Origin: Cylindrospermum stagnale PCC 7417
GTDB lineage: Bacteria > Cyanobacteriota > Cyanobacteriia > Cyanobacteriales > Nostocaceae
NCBI RefSeq assembly: GCF_000317535.1
Contig: NC_019757.1
Span: 719,001-783,000, forward strand
DNA: 64,000 nucleotides
Direction of reading: 5' to 3'
Program-made: the position numbers and the translations under genes
Notes under the pieces: model-generated
What the model was told of the DNA's origin: nothing
Database searches by the model: none
What the model saw: only the letters and a program-made list of their open reading frames with translations
Shown here: positions 54,017-63,697 of the stretch, piece by piece
Numbering within the stretch: position 1 is the stretch's first letter
How the letters are laid out: each line of letters starts with the position of its first letter

Positions 54017-56755
54017 TCAATTAATTGGAATCTGAATCCAGAACTCTGTACCTTGGCCTGGTTCTGAGAAACACTCCAAAATTCCCCCATGTTTTTCGAC
54101 GACTATTTGATAGCTAATTGACAGCCCTAATCCTGTTCCCTTACCCACGGGTTTGGTTGTAAAAAATGGGTCAAATAACTTTTTTCTCACTTCTTCTGAG
54201 ATGCCGATTCCATTATCAGAAATCTGGATAGAGACAAAATTGTTTTCTAAAATTGCGGTACTAATGCGAATTGTAGGTAGGGGCAATTCTTGATAATTAT
54301 CTTGTCCGTTATTTCTCTGAATGACTAAATCTTCCAATGCATCAATGGCATTAGTTAAAATGTTCATAAATACCTGATTAAGTTGCCCTGGGTAGCAATC
54401 AATTAAAGGTAAATTTCCATAATCTTTAATGATAGATATGCCCAGTCCATTACCAGTATTTTTCCAGCGGTGATGCAAAATGAATAGTGTATTATCAATC
54501 CCTTCATGAATATCAACTAACTTTTTCTCTGCTTCATCCAGACGGGAAAAATTTCGCAAGTTTAGGACAATTTCCCGGATGCGATTAGTACCTATTTTCA
54601 TCGAAGATAGGAGTTTTGATAGGTCGCTAGTCAGAAACTCTAAGTCAATTTCTTCAGATAAATCTTGAATTTCTGGGTCAGGATGGGGATAATGCTGCTG
54701 ATAGAGGTGTAATAGCTCTAGTAAGTCGTCAAAGTATTCGTTAGCATAGCTTAAGTTGCCATGAATAAAATTAACTGGGTTATTGATTTCATGGGCAACT
54801 CCTGCTACTAACTGTCCCAAACTAGACATTTTTTCATGTTGAATCAGTTGAGCTTGAGTTTGCTGCAACTTATGCAAGGTTTCGGTGAGTTTTTCTGTTT
54901 GAGTTTGGGCGGCTAAAGTAGCAGCACGACTTTGGGCATAAATTTGCGCTTGATTGATGGCGATCGCTAATTGGTCTGTCACAGCTTGCAGCAGTACAAT
55001 TTCGCTGTTATTCCAAACTCTTTCACCACTACAATGGCTGCAAACAATTGCGCCCAATTCTTCAGAATTACTTTTTATGGGTAGCAGCAGTTGAGAAGCG
55101 ATATTAAACTCGCTTAAAAGTTCTTCTGTATTATAATCGAGATGATGATCGGTCAGGAAGTTTGTGTGTACATCATCTATGCAAATTAACTCCTGACGAA
55201 TCAGCATTTTTGCCAAATAATTACTTTTTTGTGGCGAAAGTTTGCCTAACATAGCGGGTAAGCGAGAGTCCCGCGCTTCATGGGTGATAGTTAGACTTGG
55301 AGGGGAAGAATTTGGTAGGTACCAAAGAAAGTAGCAGCGGTCAATTTGGAATAAGCTGCGGATTTCGTTAACGGCAGTTTCTAGAATAGTATCGACATCA
55401 AGAGAACTGCGGATTTCGCTAGATAGACGCAACAGCAAGGCTTCCCGACGGCTGAGGAGTTCTTCTCGCGCCCAGATGCGGTCAACAGCCACAGCAATAT
55501 TATTCGCAATCCAATTTAATAGGTTATGGGTTGGCTCGGTAAATAATTGCTGGCTGAATAAAGCCATGATGCCGATTAATTGCTGCTCAACAATTAAGGG
55601 ATAGGCACATAAGCGGAAAATTGAAAATGTAGAATCGAGAAATATTCCTTGATTATTAATTAATACTTCTTCGTTTAAAATAGCTTGATGGTTTTGAGTA
55701 ATTGAGCTAATAGCATCATTAGCTACAACCATGTGATTAGGATAATCTAGAAAATCGGTCAAGATGTCACAGTTAGCATCTGTGCAATGAATGCCAGCTT
55801 GCAATTGTAGTTGGTTTGTCTCCTGCCCAAAAGTCCAGATACCAATAAAGGCGACATCTAGGTATTGCGACATCGTATTTGAGCAGTTTTGGAGAATTTC
55901 TGGCAGGGTACCGCGTTGAGATAAGGCTAAACTGACTTCTGCACTCAAGAGTGATAAGCGCGATCGCTCTAACAGTGCTAACTCTGAAAGCTTACGGTCT
56001 GTAATATCTGAACGAATTGCTATATATTGGTGGGGTTTGCCATCAGGATTTAGTACTGGGACAATGAGAGTATCTACCCAATAAAATGTGCCATCTTTGG
56101 CTTTATTTTTCATTTCCCCCTTCCATAATTTTCCTTGGGCAATAGTTCTCCACAAATCTCTAAAGAATTCCTTTGAATGATAACCAGAATTAATAATTCG
56201 GTGGTCTTGTCCTAAAAGTTCTGCTTGTGAATATTTAGAAATTTTACAAAATTGCTCGTTAGCATAGGTGATAATTCCTTCGACATCAGTAATAGCTACC
56301 AGAGAATGAGCATCTAATGCGAACCTTAAAGCTTCTAATTCTTTGATGTTTTTTTGTAAGGCGATCTCATTTTCTTTCTGAGGCGTTATATCATGAGCAA
56401 CTGCATAAATTAACTGCTCTTCAATGTATGCAGTTGCATTCCATGACAACCATTTATAAGAACCATCTTCACAAAGGTAGCGATTTTCAAAATTAATTGA
56501 ATCCATACCTTTTGCCAGAGTTTTAGTATGGAGAATAGTATTTTCACGGTCTTCAGGATGAACAAAATCAATAAAGGTGTTGGCAAGGAGTTTATTGGTT
56601 GACCAACCTAAAGTTTTTGTCCATGATGGGTTTACAGTCTTGAAATAACCATCAAAACCAGCGATACAAAGTAAATCTATGGAGAGCGAGAAAAATCGAG
56701 AGTATTTTTCTTCTGCTAATTCATATTTAGATTTAGATTTATTTTTTTTAATCAT
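54017..56755 (-). CDS. Cytosolic PAS-PAS-GAF-GAF histidine kinase
   Basis: Soluble kinase of 912 residues without membrane segments. Visible order: PAS (about 15-130, FDGYFKTVNPSWTKTLGWS), PAS with PAC (about 140-260, ITDVEGIITYANEQFCKISK), GAF (about 275-430), GAF (about 440-600, SLDVDTILETAVNEIRSLFQ), coiled coil, HisKA VAGVAHEINNPVNFIHGN (His655) and HATPase (ISDNGIGI, GKGTGLGLSISYQI). The second GAF lacks an obvious CxxH-type bilin Cys, so it is not clearly a photoreceptor. The kinase core closely resembles that of the membrane kinase upstream. Confidence 0.9.
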   Translation of the reverse strand: MIKKNKSKSKYELAEEKYSRFFSLSIDLLCIAGFDGYFKTVNPSWTKTLGWSTNKLLANTFIDFVHPEDRENTILHTKTLAKGMDSINFENRYLCEDGSYKWLSWNATAYIEEQLIYAVAHDITPQKENEIALQKNIKELEALRFALDAHSLVAITDVEGIITYANEQFCKISKYSQAELLGQDHRIINSGYHSKEFFRDLWRTIAQGKLWKGEMKNKAKDGTFYWVDTLIVPVLNPDGKPHQYIAIRSDITDRKLSELALLERSRLSLLSAEVSLALSQRGTLPEILQNCSNTMSQYLDVAFIGIWTFGQETNQLQLQAGIHCTDANCDILTDFLDYPNHMVVANDAISSITQNHQAILNEEVLINNQGIFLDSTFSIFRLCAYPLIVEQQLIGIMALFSQQLFTEPTHNLLNWIANNIAVAVDRIWAREELLSRREALLLRLSSEIRSSLDVDTILETAVNEIRSLFQIDRCYFLWYLPNSSPPSLTITHEARDSRLPAMLGKLSPQKSNYLAKMLIRQELICIDDVHTNFLTDHHLDYNTEELLSEFNIASQLLLPIKSNSEELGAIVCSHCSGERVWNNSEIVLLQAVTDQLAIAINQAQIYAQSRAATLAAQTQTEKLTETLHKLQQTQAQLIQHEKMSSLGQLVAGVAHEINNPVNFIHGNLSYANEYFDDLLELLHLYQQHYPHPDPEIQDLSEEIDLEFLTSDLSKLLSSMKIGTNRIREIVLNLRNFSRLDEAEKKLVDIHEGIDNTLFILHHRWKNTGNGLGISIIKDYGNLPLIDCYPGQLNQVFMNILTNAIDALEDLVIQRNNGQDNYQELPLPTIRISTAILENNFVSIQISDNGIGISEEVRKKLFDPFFTTKPVGKGTGLGLSISYQIVVEKHGGILECFSEPGQGTEFWIQIPIN

Positions 56756-56985
56756 AATCCGATCCTGTCCAAATGCTTTATTTGGAAATTTTTGAGATTC
56801 TTAAGTTGATTTTATTTTGGTTTTTTCGAGTAAAGCTAAGAAATGTCACAGAAATTTCCGAGAATAGAGTTTGGCTATTTCTAATTCCCGAAATAAACCT
56901 AGTTACGCTAATATAAGCATTTCTAAATTTTCTTGGATATAGGAATAATACTGAAATACCCTTCACAAAGGGAGCAAAGCTGATT

Positions 56986-58161
56986 TTAAGCAATACTCCC
57001 CCGCTTTCTGGCTTCTTTGTAGGAAGTTCCGACGTTTTTTATGCCAGCTTTAATCATTTGTCGTTCCAAGAGGGCAAAGAATCTTGCTCTATCGCCGCCG
57101 CGCACTACTGCTTGATTATGTGCTTCGGCGATCGCTACAGGGTAACCATATCCTTTTTGCACTTGTGCTAGCATCAGTCCCAGGGCTTGGTCAAACATAG
57201 TAGTGTTTTCCGCTACCCAAGCAGGCACTTCAATCCGTGCAATCTCTGTACCGACGTGGACATAGCAAAAGTAGATAGTTTGGTTTTCATATAATTCGAG
57301 AATGCGGGCATTACTGCGCCAAAGAGTCCCACGTTGTCCGGGTTTGAGTTGGGTTGCCCAGAGGGCTGTATCGCGCAAAGGCTCAAATTTTTTACAAGGG
57401 ACTGCTTCTAGCTGATTGGGGCAATAAGTTATACAGTCGGGTACTGGATGGGGACAAGCGGACAAACGTAAAAAGTTCATGGCGTCGATGTTGCGAGAGG
57501 CGCTAAGATAGCCCATCAGCGGAATTTGAGCCTCACGCATTTGCTTCCAAGCTTCGAGGATGGGGGGTAAAATGCGATCGCGTGCATCCATCGGCAACTG
57601 TTCCAAAAACCAGTAAATTAACGAACCATCCACCATTGCCAAATTTGGCACTTCCCCTTTCACACTGCAAGCCAGTTCTGCTAACACCGTAATTTCCGAC
57701 GCAGTCCGGCAAAAACCCATCCATTCATCAGTTCTAATTCCCCACTGCCGAGACACATATAAGTCTTCCGGGCGATAAAATACCTCCGGCAAACTATCTA
57801 ATATTGGGTGCTTATTTTGACCATAGTGCAAAACAACTCTGCCGATATTGATCAGATAACAGTAAGCAATTTCGTGGTGATTAGGGGAAATTTGCGAACC
57901 ATCGGTAGAGATGACAGTATGAATTTTAGGCGGAACAGGGATATCAATACAGGTTTCTAGCGGCTCAATTGGGGTAGCATTAGCAAAGATAATGCGATCG
58001 CGCCATTGTTCCTGACGGTTAACTAACTCTTCTTGAAACTCAAAAGCCTTTTTTAGATGTTGTTGCGCCAACTCCAAACGCTGGCGACTCGCAGCCGCTT
58101 CTAAAGTCAGATGCTGACTTAAACCCTGCATTTGTCGCGCTAGTTTTGTTAGATCAAGCAT
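56986..58161 (-). CDS. NurA-domain nuclease
   Basis: NurA-family protein, 391 residues from the ATG of MLDLTKLARQMQG. The open frame extends 24 codons further, but those are encoded partly by a minisatellite. Motifs: ISTDGSQISPNHHEIAYCYL near the start (NurA Asp), a central LAMVDGSLIYWFLEQLP (second metal Asp) and VAIAEAHNQAVVRGGDRARF near the end. NurA is a 5'-3' nuclease that works with HerA in end resection in archaea; no herA is seen nearby. Confidence 0.85.
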   Translation of the reverse strand: MLDLTKLARQMQGLSQHLTLEAAASRQRLELAQQHLKKAFEFQEELVNRQEQWRDRIIFANATPIEPLETCIDIPVPPKIHTVISTDGSQISPNHHEIAYCYLINIGRVVLHYGQNKHPILDSLPEVFYRPEDLYVSRQWGIRTDEWMGFCRTASEITVLAELACSVKGEVPNLAMVDGSLIYWFLEQLPMDARDRILPPILEAWKQMREAQIPLMGYLSASRNIDAMNFLRLSACPHPVPDCITYCPNQLEAVPCKKFEPLRDTALWATQLKPGQRGTLWRSNARILELYENQTIYFCYVHVGTEIARIEVPAWVAENTTMFDQALGLMLAQVQKGYGYPVAIAEAHNQAVVRGGDRARFFALLERQMIKAGIKNVGTSYKEARKRGSIA

Positions 58162-58210
58162 AAATAATGAGTAATAAGTGCTGATAAAAAAAATTGCATT
58201 TAAAGATTGT

Positions 58211-58432
58211 AGGACAGGCGTCCCGCCTGTCATTTAGAAGCAGCCGTCTCGCCTGTCATTCAGAAGCCGCCGTCCCGCCTGTCATTCAGAAGCAGCCGTC
58301 TCGCCTGTCATTCAGAAGCCGCCGTCCCGCCTGTCATTCAGAAGCCGCCGTCTCGCCTGTCATTCAGAAGCCGCCGTCTCGCCTGTCATTCAGAAGCAGG
58401 CGTCCCGCCTGTCATTCAGAAGCAGGCGAGAC
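58211..58432. repeat. 26-bp minisatellite, about eight copies
   Basis: Head-to-tail units of the form C(A/C)GCCGTCTCGCCTGTCATT plus CAGAAG, with CAG/CCG and TCTC/TCCC variants alternating. There are no spacers, so this is not CRISPR. It lies between the start of nurA and the convergent end of the HAD gene; the open frame across it is not a gene. Confidence 0.9.
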
Positions 58433-58450
58433 ATATCATTCCTCAATTAA

Positions 58451-59236
58451 TTAAAACCAACCAGAAAAATCTTCAGCGAACTGAGAAAGTGACCTTAGCT
58501 GAATTCGCGGATCATTTTCTGCAGCTTCCCTTTCTGGTTGGGTATTATAACCCCAATCTGCCAAGAAAAGTTCCACATCACCAAGGTCTGATTGCTGTTG
58601 AACCAACTGCAAAGTCTTCAGTCTATCTTCCACAAACCATAAACTAACAGGCTTGACATCTGCCGTCTGAATTAATTCTCGCAGAATTTCATACTTAGGG
58701 CGCTTCACTTCCTTACCAAAAATAGCTGCGGTTGGTAAATCAACTCCTGCTTGTTGCAACAGTTGCTGGACAAACCGCCCTTCCTTAGTCGTGACAATGA
58801 ATAACTTAACTTCACTAGCAACAGTCGCCTTAATTTTTTCCACCACACCCGGATAAAATCTATGCAGACTTAGCCAGCCGTCTAAATCTGAGTTAATCCA
58901 TTCATCCCGCAGGTGGTCTAGTTTTTCGCCAATTTGTTTCGCTTGGATGTTGTCTGCTAACAAAATTTGCGGGGCAATAGTTACCCATTCTTGCAGAATT
59001 TTAGCATCAGAAAATCCCTCAACCAAAGCCTTGATTAAAACAGGCATTTCCCAACCCGTTTCAATTACAGGTCGTAAGCGATAAAATCGAGAAGCCAAAT
59101 CATCTGGTAGTGTGTCGTTAGCAGGCAACCAAATTTTACAGTAAGTGCGCCATGCCACCTCAAAATATTCAATAAGCCCATCGCAAACTACTCCGTCAAA
59201 GTCCAGTGCTAAAATTGTGGGACTCTTTGCTGTCAT
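58451..59236 (-). CDS. HAD-family hydrolase
   Basis: Protein of 261 residues. HAD motif I is LALDFDGVVCDG (Asp nucleophile), motif II LFIVTTKEG, motif III Lys near FGKEVKRPKYE and motif IV LWFVEDRLKTL. The helical cap after motif I is of the phosphatase C1 type. Substrate unknown; related proteins are phosphoglycolate or other small phosphatases. The end abuts the minisatellite. Confidence 0.88.
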   Translation of the reverse strand: MTAKSPTILALDFDGVVCDGLIEYFEVAWRTYCKIWLPANDTLPDDLASRFYRLRPVIETGWEMPVLIKALVEGFSDAKILQEWVTIAPQILLADNIQAKQIGEKLDHLRDEWINSDLDGWLSLHRFYPGVVEKIKATVASEVKLFIVTTKEGRFVQQLLQQAGVDLPTAAIFGKEVKRPKYEILRELIQTADVKPVSLWFVEDRLKTLQLVQQQSDLGDVELFLADWGYNTQPEREAAENDPRIQLRSLSQFAEDFSGWF

Positions 59237-59402
59237 TGTTTCGAGGATGAAAACTGCTCTTGTCAGCTTATCGCACTCTTCAAATTTATAAAGTTGTCAG
59301 TTTAATCAATTACAGCAAAAGAACCTAACCCCCAACCCCCTTCCCTGCTAGGGAAGGGGGCTACTTTTTTTGTGACAGGGGAGTCAGTAACCACGATAGC
59401 CG

Positions 59403-59669
59403 TTAATGCCAGCGACCATAACCACGACGGGGGATATAGATATAGTTAAAAAGACGAATGCGATGGTTACGTCGGTAATGGCGACGATAGCGACTACGGC
59501 GATGATTTAGGCGGTGATAACTACGGCGGTTGTGTCGGCGATAATATACTTTGCCATGATGACCGTGATAGCGAGTGTTGCGTGGTGCAGCATCAGCGCT
59601 CTCAAACGCCGATAGAACTGACACAGATGCTATCAAGCCCGCTAGAAGAACGGAGAGAAAGCGGCGCAT
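59403..59669 (-). CDS. Exported Arg/His/Tyr-rich small protein
   Basis: Protein of 88 residues with a signal peptide (MRRFLSVLLAGLIASVSVLS, cleavage near ADAA). The mature part is about half Arg, His, Tyr and Asn (YHGHHGKVYYRRHNRRSYHR, RRSRYRRHYRRNHRIR). Very basic, so it may bind polyanions or metal at the cell surface. The start is an ATG just before a normal-looking promoter gap; no close homologue is recognised. Confidence 0.75.
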   Translation of the reverse strand: MRRFLSVLLAGLIASVSVLSAFESADAAPRNTRYHGHHGKVYYRRHNRRSYHRLNHRRSRYRRHYRRNHRIRLFNYIYIPRRGYGRWH

Positions 59670-59944
59670 AATTTGAATTTGGGTAGTTGGTAATATTTTC
59701 TACAAGCGTAGGAAGTTTACGAAGAGGAGATTCCACAAAGCTTTAAGCTAATTCTACCAGCTTTGAAGGCATAAATATTAAGTTCGTTGCAGTTTAGAAC
59801 AAATAGCAAGAGAATGCTTAACCGCTTCCTCTATTTCTCAAACTGACTTCCTGTAATAGTTATAGAACTGTTAAGAAATATCTGGGTAATGGATAGCTTT
59901 TTAGAGGATGCTTTAAAAGTCGTTAGGGATAAATAAAACACTCG
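59670..59944. other. AT-rich gap, no feature seen
   Basis: No gene or hairpin was recognised between the small basic protein gene and the palindromic repeat cluster. Confidence 0.45.
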
Positions 59945-60112
59945 TAGATCCCCCTAAATCCCCCTTTTTAAGGGGGACTTTGACTCCAATTCCCCCCTTT
60001 TTAAGGGGGGCTAGGGGGGATCTCGATACGACTTGATACTTTATAAACAGCCTCTAAGGGGGGTTGGGGGGATCTCGATCAATTTTGATACTTTACAAAC
60101 ATCCTCTTAGAA
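59945..60112. repeat. REP-like cluster of GGGGGA/TCCCCC palindromes
   Basis: Two hairpins (CCCCCTTTTTAAGGGGG type) with outer TAGATCCCCCTAA / CTAGGGGGGATC arms, then a third partial unit. A second direct repeat follows each (GATACTTTATAAACAGCCTC and GATACTTTACAAACATCCTC). This is common dispersed-repeat material in Nostocales. Confidence 0.8.
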
Positions 60113-60190
60113 AGAGGTTAACCAAGTGAAGATACTGAAGTAATGTAATACTTATAACTAAGCTTATGAATATGGTTAGGGGAATAGGCA

Positions 60191-63100
60191 ATGGCTATAA
60201 AACTTTGGAAGTTTTTGACAACCGACATTCGGGAATTGAACTTAGGACAAGGGGTGGAAGCAGTCAAAACAGGAGCCGAAGCAGCCAAAGCCGTGCTTGA
60301 TTTAGCAAAAGCGGTAAAAGAGCAAAAAAGCCTTAACCCATATATAGGGGAAATTTCCTCGCTTTTAGATATTCTCAATAGTCCATTAGGTCAAATTGCC
60401 GGTACTGTGATTCCTTTTGCACCCATTGCGCTTACTATTATCAAACTAATTGCCGACCAAACGCAAAAAGAACTAAGTTTAGTGCAGTGTGTAGCCTTGG
60501 TGAGTCAAGCCGCTTATCTCGAAAGCTTTCGGGCAATACTCAACGAAAAACCAGAATTATTACAGCAAATTGGTAAAACTCCCGCATCTGACGCTGTTGC
60601 ACGACAAATTAAGAAATTGGGTGAACAAGAATTAGATGAACGGGAAGCGAGAAAAGCTATACTCTATTTCCACGAATCTCAATTAGCAGCAGCATTCAAC
60701 GAAGTTTTACAGCAACGGTTGCAAGATGCAGGTTTAGGGGAAACAGAAGCCAAAACCTTAACCGAACAGGTAGCACGGAAAACCGATTTTCTGCCGGCAC
60801 TTGTAGCAACTGGCGATAAAGTCAAGCAATTAGTGCAATGGTATAGCGCCGGGGGAAAAGAACAGCTAGAGAAATATCTGAGTATTGAAGATTATCTAGA
60901 AAAGCAAATTAAACCCAAACCTGACGAATACATCTTTGATGAAACTCACATTACCTTCCGAGATTTGTATGTACCGCTGAAAATCCATCCAGTAGATGAC
61001 TGCGGTAAACCTGTAGGAGATGAGAAGTTTCAGATAGAAGAATGGGTAAACAACATACTCACTAACGAACATAAACAACCGAAAGTCATCTTTATTCAAG
61101 GAGAAGCCGGACGGGGTAAAAGTGTATTTAGCCGGATGTTTGCCGATAGAGTGCGGCAAGATTTACACCCTATTTTTACCCCGATATTAATTCGCTTGCG
61201 AGATTTGCGCGTATTAGCAAATAACCTAACTGAAACTTTAGAGAACCATTTAGAAACCGTTGATTTTGTCCAAAGTGATTCCGGTTGGCTGACAGATAAA
61301 AATACCAAATTCTTGTTTTTGCTCGATGGTTTTGATGAACTGTTGCTAGAAGGACGAACTAGCGGCGGACTACAAGAATTTTTACAACAAGTAGAAAATT
61401 TTCAACACAATAGCCATCATCGGTTTTTAGTCACTGGTCGCCCTTTAGCACTACAAGGAATTGAGCGTTTACTTTCACAAAGAAGTTTGGAACGAGTGCA
61501 AATTCAGCCAATGGATGACCCAATTCGCCAAACCTGGTTAGAAAAATGGGCAGCTAAAGTTGGCACTCAGGAAACAACAGACTTTGAGCAGTTTTTGCAA
61601 TCTTGCCCAGATGAAATTAAAAATAATCTAGCGCGAGAACCCTTACTGCTTTATCTATTAGCAAAAATGCACCGAGAGAAACATTTCAACTCTCAAATGT
61701 TTGCAGGTGCAGAAGGCATTAAAGCAAAAATTCGCATTTATGATGAATCGATTAAATGGGTGTTAGAAAAACAGCGTCAAGATGAAAACCTGCGCTTGTC
61801 TGGGTTAGAAAGTGAAGATTTGCGGCAATTTCTAATTGAAGTTTCTTTGTGTGTGGTGCAGTCGGGAAATGAATCTGCCAATATCAAAATGCTAGAAGCA
61901 CGACTTAAAGACAGTAATGACCCAGTTACAAAATTAATTCAGCAAGCTAGAGAGCAGACTTCCCTAGAAAAGGTTAAAGATGAGAAAGTACTTAATAATA
62001 TGTTGACCGCATTCTACATCAAGCCTGCTTCCGGGAAAAACGGCGGCTCAATGGAATTTGTACACAGGAGTTTTGGCGAGTTTTTATTTGCAGAACGTTT
62101 GGTAGAAAGATTTTTAGATTGGACAACTCAATTAACTAAGCGTAACCGTCAAGAAAACTCAGTTTCAACGGAGGTGATGGATAAGCAGATTTATGATTTA
62201 TTGGGTTATGGAAATTTAACGCCTGATATTGTCGAATATCTGATGGGATTGTTGGCTGAATGTTCCGAATTTGAGCAGCCGCAACGCTGGTTAACACTAT
62301 TTCAAAGATTAGAGAATTTTTACCTCCGTTGGTGCGATGGAGAATTTATTGATGCACCTCCAGAAAAAGAAATCTTGCCTTTGTTTAAAAAAGAGCAGTT
62401 GAGAAAGCAATTACCAGAGCGAGAAAAGCACTTGGGACTGCGACAAGTGGATGTGTATACAGGGCTGAATGTCTTGATTTTGCTTTTAGTGTTGCATCGC
62501 TACGCCCAAAAAAGGGATGACTTGAAAGACAAAATCAGCTTTTATCCCTGTGGTCAGCCAGATACAGAAGAATTTGATAGAGAACGCTTGCTCTGCATTA
62601 TCGGCTATAGCCAATGCTTGGGTGCTGACACTTATAACGAAATCCTGAGATTTTTCTTCAGTGGTGCTGACCTCACCCTTGCCAACCTCAGCGGTGCTGA
62701 CCTCAGCCTTGCCAACCTCAGCGGTGCTAACCTTAGCCTTACCAACCTCAGCGGTGCTGACCTTAGCCTTACCAACTTCAGCGGTGCTGACCTCAGCCTT
62801 ACCAACCTCAGGGGTGCCTACCTCAGCGGTGCCGACCTCAGGGGTGCCAACCTCAGGGGTGCCAACCTCAGGGGTGCTAACCTTAGCGGTGTCAACCTCA
62901 GCGATGCCGACCTCAACAGTGCCAACCTCAACAGTGCCAACTTCAGTGGTGCCGACCTCAACAGTGCTAACCTCAGCGGTGCCAACCTCAGCCGTGCCGA
63001 CCTCAGCGGTGTCAACCTCAGTGGTGCCGACCTCAACAGTGCCAACCTCAGCGGTGCCGACCTCAGCCTTGCCGACCTCAGGGATGCCAACCTTAGCCTT

Positions 63101-63697
63101 GCCAACCTCAGCCTTGCCAACCTCAGCGGTGCCGACCTTAGCCGTGCCGACCTCAGCCGTGCCTATTTTGAAGCAATTCAATGGGACACCAGCATAAATT
63201 GGGTAAATGCTTTGGGGTTACACGAAGCAGTTAGTATTCCTTCAGAGTTGGCGCAACAACCAGCATTTTCTGCTGCGGTTGCTTTGAGTCGAGGTATTAG
63301 TTTGGTTAGAGAAGCTAAGGTTGAAGAAGCAATTCAGGCTTACAACCAAGCTCTAAACCTTGACCCCAATTTACAGGTTTCTGCCGAGTATTGGAATAGC
63401 CTCTGTTGGTGTGGTAGCCTACATGATCATGCTGCTAATGTTATCTACGCTGGTGAAAATGCCGTCACCCTAGAACCTGAAAATAAAAGGTATCAAGATA
63501 GTCGAGGACTAGCTAGGGCATTAACAGGCGACTTACTTGGGGCATTAGCAGACTTTCAGGCGGCAGTAGATAGCAATGCACTTGATTACTCTGAAGATGT
63601 GAAACAGCGCCGGCAGCGTTGGATAGAAGCACTCAAGGCAGGGGTAAATCCCTTCACTCCAGAGGAACAGGAAGCACTGCGGCAGGCTGAGGGGTAA
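60191..63697 (+). CDS. NACHT NTPase with pentapeptide repeats and TPR tail
   Basis: Protein of 1168 residues. An N-terminal helical region (about 1-230, partly hydrophobic: LGQIAGTVIPFAPIALTIIK) precedes a NACHT module with Walker A IFIQGEAGRGKSVF (about 304), Walker B FLFLLDGFDELLLEG (about 379) and winged-helix end MEFVHRSFGEFLFAERLVER. Residues 821-991 are about 34 pentapeptides (ADLSLANLSG type), followed by a TPR-like C-terminus (EEAIQAYNQALNLDPN). STAND NTPases with repeat sensors can be defence or signalling switches; here the sensor is a beta-helix rather than WD40. Confidence 0.9.
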   Translation: MAIKLWKFLTTDIRELNLGQGVEAVKTGAEAAKAVLDLAKAVKEQKSLNPYIGEISSLLDILNSPLGQIAGTVIPFAPIALTIIKLIADQTQKELSLVQCVALVSQAAYLESFRAILNEKPELLQQIGKTPASDAVARQIKKLGEQELDEREARKAILYFHESQLAAAFNEVLQQRLQDAGLGETEAKTLTEQVARKTDFLPALVATGDKVKQLVQWYSAGGKEQLEKYLSIEDYLEKQIKPKPDEYIFDETHITFRDLYVPLKIHPVDDCGKPVGDEKFQIEEWVNNILTNEHKQPKVIFIQGEAGRGKSVFSRMFADRVRQDLHPIFTPILIRLRDLRVLANNLTETLENHLETVDFVQSDSGWLTDKNTKFLFLLDGFDELLLEGRTSGGLQEFLQQVENFQHNSHHRFLVTGRPLALQGIERLLSQRSLERVQIQPMDDPIRQTWLEKWAAKVGTQETTDFEQFLQSCPDEIKNNLAREPLLLYLLAKMHREKHFNSQMFAGAEGIKAKIRIYDESIKWVLEKQRQDENLRLSGLESEDLRQFLIEVSLCVVQSGNESANIKMLEARLKDSNDPVTKLIQQAREQTSLEKVKDEKVLNNMLTAFYIKPASGKNGGSMEFVHRSFGEFLFAERLVERFLDWTTQLTKRNRQENSVSTEVMDKQIYDLLGYGNLTPDIVEYLMGLLAECSEFEQPQRWLTLFQRLENFYLRWCDGEFIDAPPEKEILPLFKKEQLRKQLPEREKHLGLRQVDVYTGLNVLILLLVLHRYAQKRDDLKDKISFYPCGQPDTEEFDRERLLCIIGYSQCLGADTYNEILRFFFSGADLTLANLSGADLSLANLSGANLSLTNLSGADLSLTNFSGADLSLTNLRGAYLSGADLRGANLRGANLRGANLSGVNLSDADLNSANLNSANFSGADLNSANLSGANLSRADLSGVNLSGADLNSANLSGADLSLADLRDANLSLANLSLANLSGADLSRADLSRAYFEAIQWDTSINWVNALGLHEAVSIPSELAQQPAFSAAVALSRGISLVREAKVEEAIQAYNQALNLDPNLQVSAEYWNSLCWCGSLHDHAANVIYAGENAVTLEPENKRYQDSRGLARALTGDLLGALADFQAAVDSNALDYSEDVKQRRQRWIEALKAGVNPFTPEEQEALRQAEG

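Noticed and set aside
54017-56755. Phytochrome-like photoreceptor
   Set aside because: GAF domains are present, but I see no conserved Cys-His bilin attachment site, so a light-sensing claim is not supported.
58194-58454. 86-residue frame or CRISPR array over the 26-bp repeats
   Set aside because: Units are contiguous with no spacers, so not CRISPR; the frame translates to a simple repeat and is open only because of the period.
62486-63197. Long open frames on both strands across the pentapeptide region
   Set aside because: They arise because the DNA has a 15-bp period, which keeps all frames open; translations are monotonous (TSAVPTSAL or AEVGTAEVG type) and lack starts or ribosome sites.
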